Assembly: GCA_963790505.1 (NCBI GenBank)
Contig: CAWBOT010000002.1
Span: 496,001 to 560,000, forward strand
Length of the DNA stretch: 64,000 nucleotides
Source: Acidisarcina sp963790505
GTDB lineage: Bacteria; Acidobacteriota; Terriglobia; Terriglobales; Acidobacteriaceae
Direction of reading: 5' to 3'
In this document: in pieces, positions 45,685-54,169 of the stretch
Layout of the letters: each line of letters begins with the position of its first letter
How positions within the stretch are numbered: the first letter of the stretch is position 1
The notes under the pieces: generated by a model
Told to the model about the DNA's origin: nothing
What the model saw: only the letters and a program-made list of their open reading frames with translations
The model's database searches: none
Translations under genes and position numbers: made by a program

Positions 45685-46950
45685 TTAGTCGCCGCCCCCA
45701 GCCGCCGCAGCGGGTGGCACGTATGGTTTGGCGACAACCGGAATACCTTCCTTTGCCATTTGCGGTGCGGCTGCGGCAAACATCCGCAGCCTTTCAATTC
45801 CCTGAACTACCACGCGCTCGCCCGGCTTGAGCCCATCCGTGACGATCCAGTTCGGCCCAACTCTTTCGCCCACCTTGATGGGCCGATAGACTGCCTTGCC
45901 CTCGGGCGTGAGCACGATGATCTGATATTGCGATTGCACTTCGATCACGGCGGGCTGCGGAACCAGCAGCGCGTTTGCGTTGTATCCGGTCTGGATGCGT
46001 ACGCTGCCGTAGCCGCCGGGGCGGAGGATGCCGTCTTTATTTGGAAAGGCGGCGGCAAGCTGGATGGTTCCAGTCGATGTGGCGACCTCGCGGTTCACCT
46101 GAACGACCTGGCCCTTGGCAGGAAACGTTTCGCCATTTGACTGGATGAATTCAACGGGAAGATTGGCCGCCGCTCTCTTGTCTCCCATCACAATTGCCGC
46201 GATCATCTTTGCCTTGCCCAGGTATTGGCTTTCGCTGACGTTGTAGTACGCCCAGATGGGATTGACCTGAGAGATTGTCGTCATCTTGGTGGCCGTGCCG
46301 ACGAGGTCGCCGATCTGAGAGGTAGAGACTCCCGCGATGCCATCGATGGGGGAATAGACCTTCGTCCATTGCAGGTTCAGTTCGGCATTCGCTTCACTTG
46401 CCTTGGCGGCAGCCACCTGGGCGACGCTTGCCTGGAGATTGGAGGTATCCGTATCCAATTGCTTCTGAGGAATGGCGTGCTGCGCCGCGAGCGGTGTATC
46501 GCGAGTGACGTTATTCTCGGCCTCACCCTGGTTGGCAACGGCGACGGCGACCTGTGCCCTGGCCTCGTCGAGCGCGGCAACGAACGGCCGCGGGTCGATC
46601 GTGTAGAGCAACTGGCCCTTCTTCACGAAAAAGCCGTTCGGATAATTCTGGGTGAGGAGATATCCCTGAACCTTGGGAGTGATGTCGGCGTTCACGGGGC
46701 CGTTCAGCTGCGCGACCCATTCCTGGTAGACGGGGACGTTCTGCTGGACCACTTCGGCGACCTCCACCTCGGGAGGCATCGGCTTGGGCGCTTCCTCTTT
46801 CTTTTCGCAGCCGGCCATCGAAAACGTAAGAATGAGACCCGCAACACCAGCTGCCAGACGCTGGCCTAGCCCTCGCGACGGCAAAACGATAAACGTCCCC
46901 GTCTCGGACGCTTGAGAGGAAGGCCCTTCTACTTCAGATCGGACTCGCAT
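45685..46950 (-). CDS. RND efflux periplasmic adaptor lipoprotein (AcrA family)
   Basis: The 421-residue membrane-fusion protein has a lipoprotein signal ending FSMAGC and a PKVQGYLLTQNYPNGFFVKKGQ-type barrel-sandwich start. A helical hairpin and a second lipoyl half follow, then beta-barrel and membrane-proximal domains ending YRPIKVGERVG and GLKPGERVVVQGIERL. It links the pump to the outer-membrane channel. The N-terminal region before the signal core is long (about 25 residues), so the true start may lie slightly downstream at a non-ATG codon. First gene of the operon. Confidence 0.92.
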   Translation of the reverse strand: MRVRSEVEGPSSQASETGTFIVLPSRGLGQRLAAGVAGLILTFSMAGCEKKEEAPKPMPPEVEVAEVVQQNVPVYQEWVAQLNGPVNADITPKVQGYLLTQNYPNGFFVKKGQLLYTIDPRPFVAALDEARAQVAVAVANQGEAENNVTRDTPLAAQHAIPQKQLDTDTSNLQASVAQVAAAKASEANAELNLQWTKVYSPIDGIAGVSTSQIGDLVGTATKMTTISQVNPIWAYYNVSESQYLGKAKMIAAIVMGDKRAAANLPVEFIQSNGETFPAKGQVVQVNREVATSTGTIQLAAAFPNKDGILRPGGYGSVRIQTGYNANALLVPQPAVIEVQSQYQIIVLTPEGKAVYRPIKVGERVGPNWIVTDGLKPGERVVVQGIERLRMFAAAAPQMAKEGIPVVAKPYVPPAAAAGGGD

Positions 46951-47110
46951 CGACGCTCCTGGCCCGGCACAGCGGAGGACGTCAGGCCATATTTCTGGAA
47001 TGCCTACTTATATCCGTTCCAAGAGCAAGAAGGTACTACTAATTTTGCTAGCAGGCGGGAGCGAGATGGGGGCCTCGCGAGACAGGTTGAGCCGCCGGTA
47101 ACTGCGAGAA

Positions 47111-47773
47111 TCAGACCTTCAAGCGCGGCAGAGCGCCAAAGGTCTCTTCAAGAATGGCAGTAGCGTAACGGACCTCATCGGCGCTGACGGTATGCGCTCG
47201 GCCGGGGTAGCGGCGGGTGGTGACGCGGCCGTTCATAGCGGCGATGAGGTCGGCTGACTCCTGCACGCGCGACCAGGGCACGTGCGGGTCGGGATCGCCG
47301 GAGCCGAAGAAGGCGGGGGTTTGCTGGAGGTCGCCGGAGTAGTTCATGGCCATGCCGAGCGGACCGATCAGGCCGCCGGTGAAGGCGATGAGGCCGGCGT
47401 ATCTGGCGGGATGGGTGGCGACGAATTCAGTTGTGAGGCAAGCGCCCTGCGAAAAGCCAGAGATGACGATGCGCTCGGTGGGAATTCCGGCGTCGATTGC
47501 AGACTGCACGGTCGCGCCGACCTTCTTCAGGGCTGAGGTCAGCCAGGGTTCGTTTTGCTCGCGCGGAGACAGAAACGAACTGGGGTACCAGCTATGGTTG
47601 GCTGCTGCTGGAGCGAGATAGGCGAGCTGGGGGTGATACATGGCTTGCGCCAGGTTGAGGATGTCATCGGCGGAGGCGCCGCGGCCGTGGAGCATGATGA
47701 CTGCTCCGGCGGCTTTCTCCAGTGGCGGCCCGAGGCGATGGATGGGCTCGGCGTGATGAGGGTCGGTGGTCAT
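47111..47773 (-). CDS. Carboxylesterase/phospholipase family hydrolase (MhqD-like)
   Basis: The 220-residue alpha/beta hydrolase has oxyanion-region HGRGA, the nucleophile elbow GFSQG, the acid loop GSGDPDPHVP and the catalytic His near RYPGRAHTV. It matches small carboxylesterases such as MhqD of Bacillus, linked to quinone and catechol stress. It lies 29 bp downstream of a ring-cleaving dioxygenase gene in the same direction, the same pairing as in mhq loci. It is cytoplasmic. Confidence 0.85.
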   Translation of the reverse strand: MTTDPHHAEPIHRLGPPLEKAAGAVIMLHGRGASADDILNLAQAMYHPQLAYLAPAAANHSWYPSSFLSPREQNEPWLTSALKKVGATVQSAIDAGIPTERIVISGFSQGACLTTEFVATHPARYAGLIAFTGGLIGPLGMAMNYSGDLQQTPAFFGSGDPDPHVPWSRVQESADLIAAMNGRVTTRRYPGRAHTVSADEVRYATAILEETFGALPRLKV

Positions 47774-47802
47774 TTTAGGTGTGAGTCCTCAGTCTTCAGT
47801 TG

Positions 47803-48765
47803 TCAGGCGATGGTTGTGGCCGAGCTTGCCTTGTGAAGCTGGAGTGGAGACAAGCGCTGCTCGATCGATGCGCGTTTTTGTTCAAGCCATGCCGGGATGC
47901 GAAGTTCTTCGCCGAGCGACTCGAGCGGCTCGTCGAGGGCGAAGCCGGGAGGGTCGGTGGCGAGCTCGAATAAGACTCCGCCGGGTTCGCGGAAGTAGAT
48001 GGAGTGGAAGTAAGTGCGGTCCATCACCGGAGTTACATCAAGATGGCGGGCTATCTCTTCGCGCCACTCGAGCTGCGAGGCGTCGTCGGCGGCGCGGAAG
48101 GCGATGTGATGAACGCTTCCTGCGCCGGAACGACCATAACCGGCGCGCGGATCGATCACTAAGTCGATGTGATTGCCGAGGGCGTTTCCTTCAGCCGCAA
48201 AGCGGAGGCGGTTGCCCTCTTCGCCGATCTTGTGGAAGCCGAGGACGCCGAGAAAGTCGGCGGTCTCTTTTGCATCGTGTTCGAGAAGGGTGACGCCGAA
48301 GAAGCCGCGAATCGCGTGTTCAGCGGGGACATCTGCAAAGCGGGAGGGATTGGCTGCGGCCGCGTCGGCATGGCCGACGATTTCGAGCTTCATGCCGTCG
48401 GGATCGGGAAAGGTGAGGACTTCCTCGTCGAAACGGCGGCCGGTGCGCTCGACGAGGACGCTCTTGTCGAGCAGGCGCTTCTCCCAGTAATCGATGGAGG
48501 TGAGGGGAACGCTGAAGGCGGTTTTGGCGACTTCGCCGGCGCCGGAGAGCCCGCGCGAGGCGTGCGGCCAGGGGAAGAAGGTGAGGATAGTGCCCGGCGT
48601 TCCGGAGTCGTCTCCGAAGTAGAAGTGGTAGGTGCCGGGGTCATCGAAGTTGACGGTGCGCTTGACGAAGCGGAGGCCGAGAACCTCGGTATAGAAGTCA
48701 AGATTGCGCTGCGGGTCGGAGGCGATGGCGGTGACGTGGTGGAGTCCGACAATGGGGGTTGGCAT
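47803..48765 (-). CDS. Ring-cleaving dioxygenase (MhqO-like, glyoxalase fold)
   Basis: ATG 48765 with a GGAAGGA site was chosen over an in-frame ATG 14 codons upstream, giving 320 residues. Two vicinal-oxygen-chelate halves are seen. The first begins GLHHVTAIASDPQRNLDFY and the second GFFGVTLLEHDAKETADFL. Metal ligands are likely the His in LHHVT and HHIAF and the Glu in FELATDPPGF. The family opens the ring of hydroquinone or catechol-type compounds. It probably forms an operon with the downstream esterase, and is divergent from the DAHP synthase gene. Confidence 0.88.
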   Translation of the reverse strand: MPTPIVGLHHVTAIASDPQRNLDFYTEVLGLRFVKRTVNFDDPGTYHFYFGDDSGTPGTILTFFPWPHASRGLSGAGEVAKTAFSVPLTSIDYWEKRLLDKSVLVERTGRRFDEEVLTFPDPDGMKLEIVGHADAAAANPSRFADVPAEHAIRGFFGVTLLEHDAKETADFLGVLGFHKIGEEGNRLRFAAEGNALGNHIDLVIDPRAGYGRSGAGSVHHIAFRAADDASQLEWREEIARHLDVTPVMDRTYFHSIYFREPGGVLFELATDPPGFALDEPLESLGEELRIPAWLEQKRASIEQRLSPLQLHKASSATTIA

Positions 48766-48904
48766 GGGGGTCCTTCCTTCGTACTTGCACCTAAATAGAT
48801 GTTGCAACGACTAATTTGGTCGCAAGGCGTGGGCGTTACCGCTGTCGCAAGCTATCTGGCCCTCGTGGGAACATGAACTTTACCCGGTATCCTACTAGGA
48901 AGTC

Positions 48905-49969
48905 ATGACATACCAGACAAATAATCTTAGGATCCGATCCAGTAGAGTCGTAATTCCTCCGGTCTTCGTTGCAGAGGAGATTTCACTTACAGACGACGCG
49001 TCGCGTACCGTTTTCGAAGCGCGCAATCAGATTGTCGACATTCTTAATGGGGCGGATGACCGTCTGGTTGTCGTTGTCGGCCCTTGCTCGATCCACGATC
49101 CCGCTGCCGCGAAGGAATATGCGGGATTGCTGAAGGAGTCGATTGCGGAGCTCTCCAATGAACTGATGATCGTGATGCGGGTGTATTTTGAGAAGCCGCG
49201 CACCACGGTGGGGTGGAAGGGGCTTATCAATGATCCGTATTTTGATGAGTCTTTTCGCATCAGTGATGGGCTTCGGATTGCTCGGCGTCTTCTGCTCGAT
49301 TTAGCGGAGTTGGGCGTACCGGCGGGGACTGAGTATCTCGACATGATCTCACCGCAGTATGTCGCCGATCTTGTGAGCTGGGGAGCGATCGGGGCGCGCA
49401 CTACCGAGAGCCAGGTCCATCGCCAGCTTGCCTCCGGGCTCTCTTGTCCGGTGGGCTTCAAGAATGCCACTTCGGGCAACGTACAGATCGCGGTTGAGGC
49501 GATCCTGTCGGCGAGCCATCCGCATACGTTTCTGGGCACCACGGAGACGGGACAGTCGGCGATTCTTCTTACAACGGGCAATCCCGATTGCCATATCAGT
49601 CTGCGGGGCGGCTCGCAGGTGACGAACTATGACGCTGCAGCGGTTGCGTCCACTGCCGAGCTGATGGAGAAGACCGGGGTGAAGCCGCGGATCATGATTG
49701 ACTGCAGCCACGCCAACAGCGCGAAGGACCATCGCCGGCAGGGGATTGTTTGCCGTGATGTTGCCGAACAGATCGCGAACGGCGATCGCCGGATCATGGG
49801 CATTATGCTTGAGAGCAACCTGGTGGCGGGAGCGCAGAAGTTGGTCGATGGCAAGGCGCTTGTCTATGGGCAGAGTATTACTGACGCTTGTATTGACTGG
49901 GCGGAGACGGAGGGGCTTTTGGGGGAGCTGGCGGCGGCTGTGCGGGCGCGGCGGGGTGTGAAGGGGTGA
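48905..49969 (+). CDS. aroF: 3-deoxy-7-phosphoheptulonate synthase, class I
   Basis: The 354-residue enzyme condenses phosphoenolpyruvate and erythrose 4-phosphate, the first step of the shikimate pathway. It shows the AroF/G/H signatures: VVVVGPCSIHDP, MRVYFEKPRTTVGWKGLIND, LDMISPQYVADLVSWGAIGARTTESQ (in two adjoining blocks), GFKNATSG, MIDCSHANSAK and the metal-binding ESNLV. Length is that of the E. coli paralogues; which feedback type (Phe, Tyr or Trp) cannot be told. It is a single gene. Confidence 0.95.
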   Translation: MTYQTNNLRIRSSRVVIPPVFVAEEISLTDDASRTVFEARNQIVDILNGADDRLVVVVGPCSIHDPAAAKEYAGLLKESIAELSNELMIVMRVYFEKPRTTVGWKGLINDPYFDESFRISDGLRIARRLLLDLAELGVPAGTEYLDMISPQYVADLVSWGAIGARTTESQVHRQLASGLSCPVGFKNATSGNVQIAVEAILSASHPHTFLGTTETGQSAILLTTGNPDCHISLRGGSQVTNYDAAAVASTAELMEKTGVKPRIMIDCSHANSAKDHRRQGIVCRDVAEQIANGDRRIMGIMLESNLVAGAQKLVDGKALVYGQSITDACIDWAETEGLLGELAAAVRARRGVKG

Positions 49970-50044
49970 GCTTGTCAAGACGAGGCAGCTATTGAGGAAA
50001 CAACGACGCAGGCGCAAAATGTAGGGAGAGGTCAGCGAAGGGAC

Positions 50045-50227
50045 ATGACGACTGAAACCGCTACTGGTTCTGAAATTCGGTCTGAAGAGATGGATTCGGA
50101 AACCGAACGCATCGTTCTTGACCGTCTCGCTTCGTTTGATGAAGATGCGAAGACCGCCGTCGACGCCCATGAGGCGCTCGCCGCTATTCGCCGCAATCTG
50201 AAAGCCGCTTCCTCCGCTACACGTTGA
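50045..50227 (+). CDS. Small antitoxin-like protein, partner of ParE toxin
   Basis: The 60-residue acidic protein (DSETERIVLDRLASFDEDAK) is typical of short addiction-module antitoxins of the family with a conserved RLASFDEDA-type block. It overlaps the toxin start by four bases (TTGA). No DNA-binding domain beyond a short helical region is evident. Confidence 0.75.
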   Translation: MTTETATGSEIRSEEMDSETERIVLDRLASFDEDAKTAVDAHEALAAIRRNLKAASSATR

Positions 50228-50544
50228 TCGCCGTACGTTTAACCCGAGCGGCTAAAGCAGATATTGCGAAGGCTGCTGAGTGGTATGAAGCGCAGTTATC
50301 AGGCTTGGGCGATCAATTTCTGGATCGGGTGACTGAGGCTGTCGATAGCATCGGTGGACATCCGCAAGCATATCGAAAAGTGATCCGGGACGTACGGCGG
50401 GCGAACCTGCATCAGTTTCCTTATGCCTTATGGTTCCGTCTTGAAGACGATGCAGTTGTTATTGCTTGTCTTCATGCGAAGCGCGATGAAGTCCTCGCCA
50501 AGGAACGCGCCTTAGGAATTCTCAAGATGCCCGCTCCGCAATGA
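50224..50544 (+). CDS. ParE/RelE-superfamily toxin
   Basis: The 106-residue protein starts at TTG 50224 within the antitoxin stop. The ParE pattern is clear: RLTRAAKADIAKAAEWYEAQ, FLDRVTEAVDSI, HPQAYRKVIRDVRRANLHQFPYALWFR split over two strands, and VIACLHAKRD. ParE toxins poison DNA gyrase, while other members cleave mRNA; the target here is not known. The pair stands after the DAHP synthase gene. Confidence 0.88.
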   Translation: MIAVRLTRAAKADIAKAAEWYEAQLSGLGDQFLDRVTEAVDSIGGHPQAYRKVIRDVRRANLHQFPYALWFRLEDDAVVIACLHAKRDEVLAKERALGILKMPAPQ

Positions 50545-50589
50545 GTGAGGGAGCTCATTTGAGCCAACGGAAGGCTTGGACTGGGCAGC

Positions 50590-50820
50590 TCAGCCTGGAC
50601 GGCTGGTCGATGGATTACGGCTGAAATCGAGGTCATCGGCCATGCCGCGAACTTTCGCGAAGAGGTCGATAAGGCTTTCCCGACGAGCCGGAGTGCCGGT
50701 AGCGTGGGGCGAGGAGCGGAGGGCCTGAAGAATGACATCTTCGGCGTCCTTGAAGGAACCGGTGTTCAGACGCTGTTGGATGATGGCTTCGACTTCGGGT
50801 TGTGTGATTTGGATGGTCAT
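50590..50820 (-). CDS. Orphan antitoxin-like protein
   Basis: The 76-residue protein starts MTIQITQPEVEAIIQQRL and contains FKDAEDVILQALRSS, the ribbon-helix-helix pattern of VapB/ParD-type antitoxins. Such proteins normally continue with a toxin-binding tail and a downstream VapC gene. Here the tail is short and no toxin gene follows; instead the convergent ParE gene lies 45 bp away. It may be a solitary remnant or may cross-neutralise. Confidence 0.72.
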   Translation of the reverse strand: MTIQITQPEVEAIIQQRLNTGSFKDAEDVILQALRSSPHATGTPARRESLIDLFAKVRGMADDLDFSRNPSTSRPG

Positions 50821-50873
50821 GGTGCCCGCTCCGATGTTAGTTTACGCTATCGCAGCAAGCGTGGTGGCAAGAC

Positions 50874-52322
50874 ATGACAAGAGTACAGGTCTGGATTTCC
50901 GTAGCGTTGTTCGCGATGACATGGGGTGTCTGTCAGGCTCAGTCGGTCCTACCTGATTCTCTGCCAGAACTCAAATATCCTCCGATTGCAAAAGCGGCTC
51001 GTGTTCAAGGCGATGTTGTTGTGGGATTTCGACTGACACCAGAAGGTAAGACTACCGACGTGGTCCCGGTGTCTGGCCCTGTGATGTTGCAGGCGATCGC
51101 GGTCGAGAACGTAAAGGCATGGCGCTTTGAACCGAAGGCGGAGTTAACGGAGCGGGCCTATGCGATTACATTTCATTTCCAGTTAAATCCGCCGGACGAT
51201 GGCTATGACGACAACTCGGCAGTAACGAAGGCCGAGTTGGACGGGGCGGGACGGGTTCAGATTATTTCGATCCTAACAACGGGCTTAAATCGCTCGGAGT
51301 GTCCGATCGCGGGTGACCGTCTCCCTCCAACGGCTGTGATTGCTGGCGACTTTGTGGAGTTGCAACGCTGGAACGAGGAGGTGAGGGTTGATACAACCGG
51401 TTTGATCGTTTGGAAGCAGGGCGACGTTACGAAGAAAGGACAGATCAGCTCGGCTGAAGCAAATTCACTTTTAGAACGATTCCGCACTCCGGCTGTGTGG
51501 AGTCTGTGCGGGAGGTACGACCAAGCTGGATTGATGGACGGTGATAGCAGCTCATTCAAAGCACGCATCGGTGGGATAGAAAAAAGTGTTGGTGAATATG
51601 GTGACGCGGCACCGGCCAGATTCAGGGAGGTCGAATTTGCAGTTGATGCGTCAGCCAACACGCATCAATGGCGTCACGGTGATCCGGATACAGAGAGCAT
51701 CGCAGAAATCACCTTTGAATATCTCGCCAAACCAGGAAAAACGAAGCTGATGGACGCAGCGCACAGCGGGAATAAGGCAGCTTTTCGAGCTGCGTTGGAC
51801 TTGGGCGATAAGCTGACTGACACTGACGCAAGCGGCTGGACACCCTTGATGTATGCCGCGGGTTCGTTTGGCGATTCACTGGTGGCCGATCTGCTCAGTG
51901 CTGGAGTGGATGTGAATGCTCGGTCCAAGAGAGGTGAAACAGCCCTTATGGCTTCCGCGGTCACAGGCATGGCTGACGAGGCTCTCTTGAACGCAGGTGC
52001 CGATGTAAATGCAGTCAACGATTCCGGCATGACCGCACTTATGCTCCTTGTTCAACGCGCAGAGCCGGGTGAGGTCGAGACTCTGTTGAAAGCTGGATCT
52101 GATGCTCGGAAGAAGGATTCAATGGGACGAACAGCTCTCGACTATCTCAACGCGGCAAATTGCGGATCGCCGATTATCAGGGAGAAAGACCCTCAATGGA
52201 TGACTGTGGGATATTCGAAATGCAATGCCGTCGGGCACGATCGTTATGAAAGGGCGAAACGACTGCTAATTGCTGCTGGCGCTAGAGAAACACGTACTGC
52301 GATTCCAAATGCGCTGCACTGA
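50874..52322 (+). CDS. Secreted TonB C-terminal-domain and ankyrin-repeat protein
   Basis: The 482-residue protein has a signal peptide (cut near CQAQ). A TonB C-terminal domain follows at about residues 30-105 (PPIAKAARVQGDVVVGFRLT, LQAIAVENVKAWRFEP). A middle region without known domain is next, then ankyrin repeats from about residue 290 (TKLMDAAHSGNKAAFRAAL, DASGWTPLMYAAG, RGETALMASAV, DSGMTALMLLVQRAEPGEVE). This domain order is unusual. TonB-type domains normally bind outer-membrane receptors and are anchored by a transmembrane helix; here only a signal peptide precedes it. It is probably periplasmic. Confidence 0.82.
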   Translation: MTRVQVWISVALFAMTWGVCQAQSVLPDSLPELKYPPIAKAARVQGDVVVGFRLTPEGKTTDVVPVSGPVMLQAIAVENVKAWRFEPKAELTERAYAITFHFQLNPPDDGYDDNSAVTKAELDGAGRVQIISILTTGLNRSECPIAGDRLPPTAVIAGDFVELQRWNEEVRVDTTGLIVWKQGDVTKKGQISSAEANSLLERFRTPAVWSLCGRYDQAGLMDGDSSSFKARIGGIEKSVGEYGDAAPARFREVEFAVDASANTHQWRHGDPDTESIAEITFEYLAKPGKTKLMDAAHSGNKAAFRAALDLGDKLTDTDASGWTPLMYAAGSFGDSLVADLLSAGVDVNARSKRGETALMASAVTGMADEALLNAGADVNAVNDSGMTALMLLVQRAEPGEVETLLKAGSDARKKDSMGRTALDYLNAANCGSPIIREKDPQWMTVGYSKCNAVGHDRYERAKRLLIAAGARETRTAIPNALH

Positions 52323-52345
52323 TCGCCAAGCTATTGCGGGAGCGT

Positions 52346-52392
52346 CCACCACAGAGGACACGGAGAACACAGAGGTCTTGTCCTCCGTGTTC
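52346..52392. repeat. CCACAGAGGACACGGAG-type repeat with hairpin between convergent genes
   Basis: The stretch contains the CACAGAGGACACGGAG motif, a kind of sequence often seen between genes in Acidobacteriota, Planctomycetes and Verrucomicrobia. It forms an 11-bp stem, GAACACAGAGG (52365-52375) with CCTCCGTGTTC (52382-52392), one mismatch. It lies between two convergent genes and may serve as a two-way terminator, though no long T-run follows. Confidence 0.55.
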
Positions 52393-52409
52393 CCGGTGAA
52401 CCACCTTGC

Positions 52410-53921
52410 TTAGAGCGCTACAGTTACGGCCTTGGTTTCGGTGTAGTTGCGTAATGCTTCTTCGCCCATCTCGCGGCCCCAGCCGGATTCTTTGTAGCCT
52501 CCGAATGGGAGTGAGGCGTCGAAGACGTTGTGGCAGTTGACCCAGACGGTTCCGGAGCGGATGCGTTTGGCGAGTTTGTGGGCGATGCTTACGTCTTTCG
52601 TCCAGATGCTGGAGGCGAGGCCGAAGGCGGTGTTGTTGGCGTCTTCGGCGATGCGGTCGAGGTCGCTGTCGGTGAAGGACTGGGCGCAGACTACGGGGCC
52701 AAAGATCTCTTCCTTGACGACCTTCATCTCGGGCGTGGTCTTGGCGAGGACAGTTGGCGGGACGAAGTAGCCCCCTCTTCCATATTGGTCGCCGCTGGAT
52801 TTGCCTCCGGCCAGGACCTGCGCGCCTTCGGAGATGCCCGAGTTGATGTATCCGGTGACGCGGTTGAACTGCTCGTCGCTGACGAGGGGGCCCATCTCGG
52901 TGGTGGGGTCCATGCCGGGGCCGACTTTGATTTTGCCGGCGATCTGGCTGACGCCTTCGACGACCTGGTCGTAGACGCGCTCGTGGACCATGAGGCGCGA
53001 TCCAGCGCAGCAGCATTGGCCCTGGTTGAAGAAGATGGCGCTGGCCGCTCCGGCGATGGCTTTATCGAGATCGGCGTCGGGGAAGACGATGGCCGGGCTC
53101 TTGCCGCCGAGTTCGAGGGTTACCTTCTTGAGGTTTCCGGCGGCGGCTTTGACGATAAGGCGGCCGACTTCGGTCGAGCCAGTGAAGGCGACCTTGTCGA
53201 CGAGCGGGTGCGCGGCGAGCGGAGCGCCGGCGCCTTCGCCGAATCCGGTGAGGACGTTGACGACGCCTTCGGGGAAGCCGGCTTCGTGGATGAGCTCGGC
53301 GAGGCGGAGGCCGGACATCGGCGTCTGCTCGGCGAGTTTGAGGACGATGGTACATCCGGCGGCGAGCGCGGGACCGAGCTTCCAGGCGGCCATCAGCAAT
53401 GGGAAGTTCCACGGGATGATCTGGGCGGCGACGCCAACGGGTTCGCGCAGGGTGTAGGAGTGGAAGTCGCCGGGGAAAGAGAGCGAGAGCGTCGAGCCGC
53501 TGATCTTGGTCGCCCAGCCGGCCATGTAGCGGAACATATCGACGGCGAGCGGCACATCGGCGGCGCGGGCAACGGTCACCGGCTTGCCGTTGTCGAGCGA
53601 TTCGAGCTCGGCGAACTCGTCGAGGTGCTGCTCGAGCAGGTCGCCCAGCTTCCAGATGAGGCGGCCGCGCTCGGAGGGCTTCATGCGCGTCCACGGGCCG
53701 TGGTCGAAGGCTTCGCGGGCGGCCTTGACGGCGCGGTCGACGTCTTCGGACTCGGCCTCGGGAACGTGGGCCATGACTTCGCCGGTGGCGGGGTTGTAGA
53801 CGGGGAAGGTCTTGCCGGATGCGGCGAAGACGAAGCGTCCGCCGATGAACATACGGTGTTTCTGGGTGATAAAGTCCGCGGTGCGAGCGCTCACGCGGGA
53901 ATCGATGGGAAGAGTTGCCAT
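52410..53921 (-). CDS. Aldehyde dehydrogenase (NAD(P)-dependent)
   Basis: The 503-residue protein is a class 1/2-type aldehyde dehydrogenase, oxidising aldehydes to acids. Seen are IIPWNFPLLMAAWKLGPALA, the NAD loop FTGSTEVGRLI, the general base Glu in ELGGKSP and the catalytic Cys304 within NQGQCCCAG, plus EEIFGPVVCAQ and the C-terminal FGGYKESGWGREMG. Length is normal. It is a single gene. With EutBC about 5 kb away it could take acetaldehyde, but the specificity is not readable. Confidence 0.94.
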   Translation of the reverse strand: MATLPIDSRVSARTADFITQKHRMFIGGRFVFAASGKTFPVYNPATGEVMAHVPEAESEDVDRAVKAAREAFDHGPWTRMKPSERGRLIWKLGDLLEQHLDEFAELESLDNGKPVTVARAADVPLAVDMFRYMAGWATKISGSTLSLSFPGDFHSYTLREPVGVAAQIIPWNFPLLMAAWKLGPALAAGCTIVLKLAEQTPMSGLRLAELIHEAGFPEGVVNVLTGFGEGAGAPLAAHPLVDKVAFTGSTEVGRLIVKAAAGNLKKVTLELGGKSPAIVFPDADLDKAIAGAASAIFFNQGQCCCAGSRLMVHERVYDQVVEGVSQIAGKIKVGPGMDPTTEMGPLVSDEQFNRVTGYINSGISEGAQVLAGGKSSGDQYGRGGYFVPPTVLAKTTPEMKVVKEEIFGPVVCAQSFTDSDLDRIAEDANNTAFGLASSIWTKDVSIAHKLAKRIRSGTVWVNCHNVFDASLPFGGYKESGWGREMGEEALRNYTETKAVTVAL

Positions 53922-54169
53922 ATACGCCTCCGGCGGAGGGCAGCCTGGCTCGGCAGGGGAGCAATTTTAGGCGAGCTTCAGGGCCTGTCCGCTACTGCCG
54001 AAGACGATAGCACTTCGAGGAAACGGTTGGCGAATGAGGATTTGGAGGAATTGGAGCGAACACAAGTCGATGCCGGGGAGTGGAGGCGCAGCTCGCCTCG
54101 CGATATCTTCTAAAGTTGAACCCAATGAGCGGTTTGCGTCGTCCTACAATAGTCACAGAGGCCCACTGA

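Noticed and set aside
52530..54113. Long open frame (about 527 codons) antisense to the aldehyde dehydrogenase
   Set aside because: The minus strand encodes an unmistakable aldehyde dehydrogenase. The plus frame is Asp/Gly/Glu-rich text that arises from GC-rich third positions and has no ribosome site.
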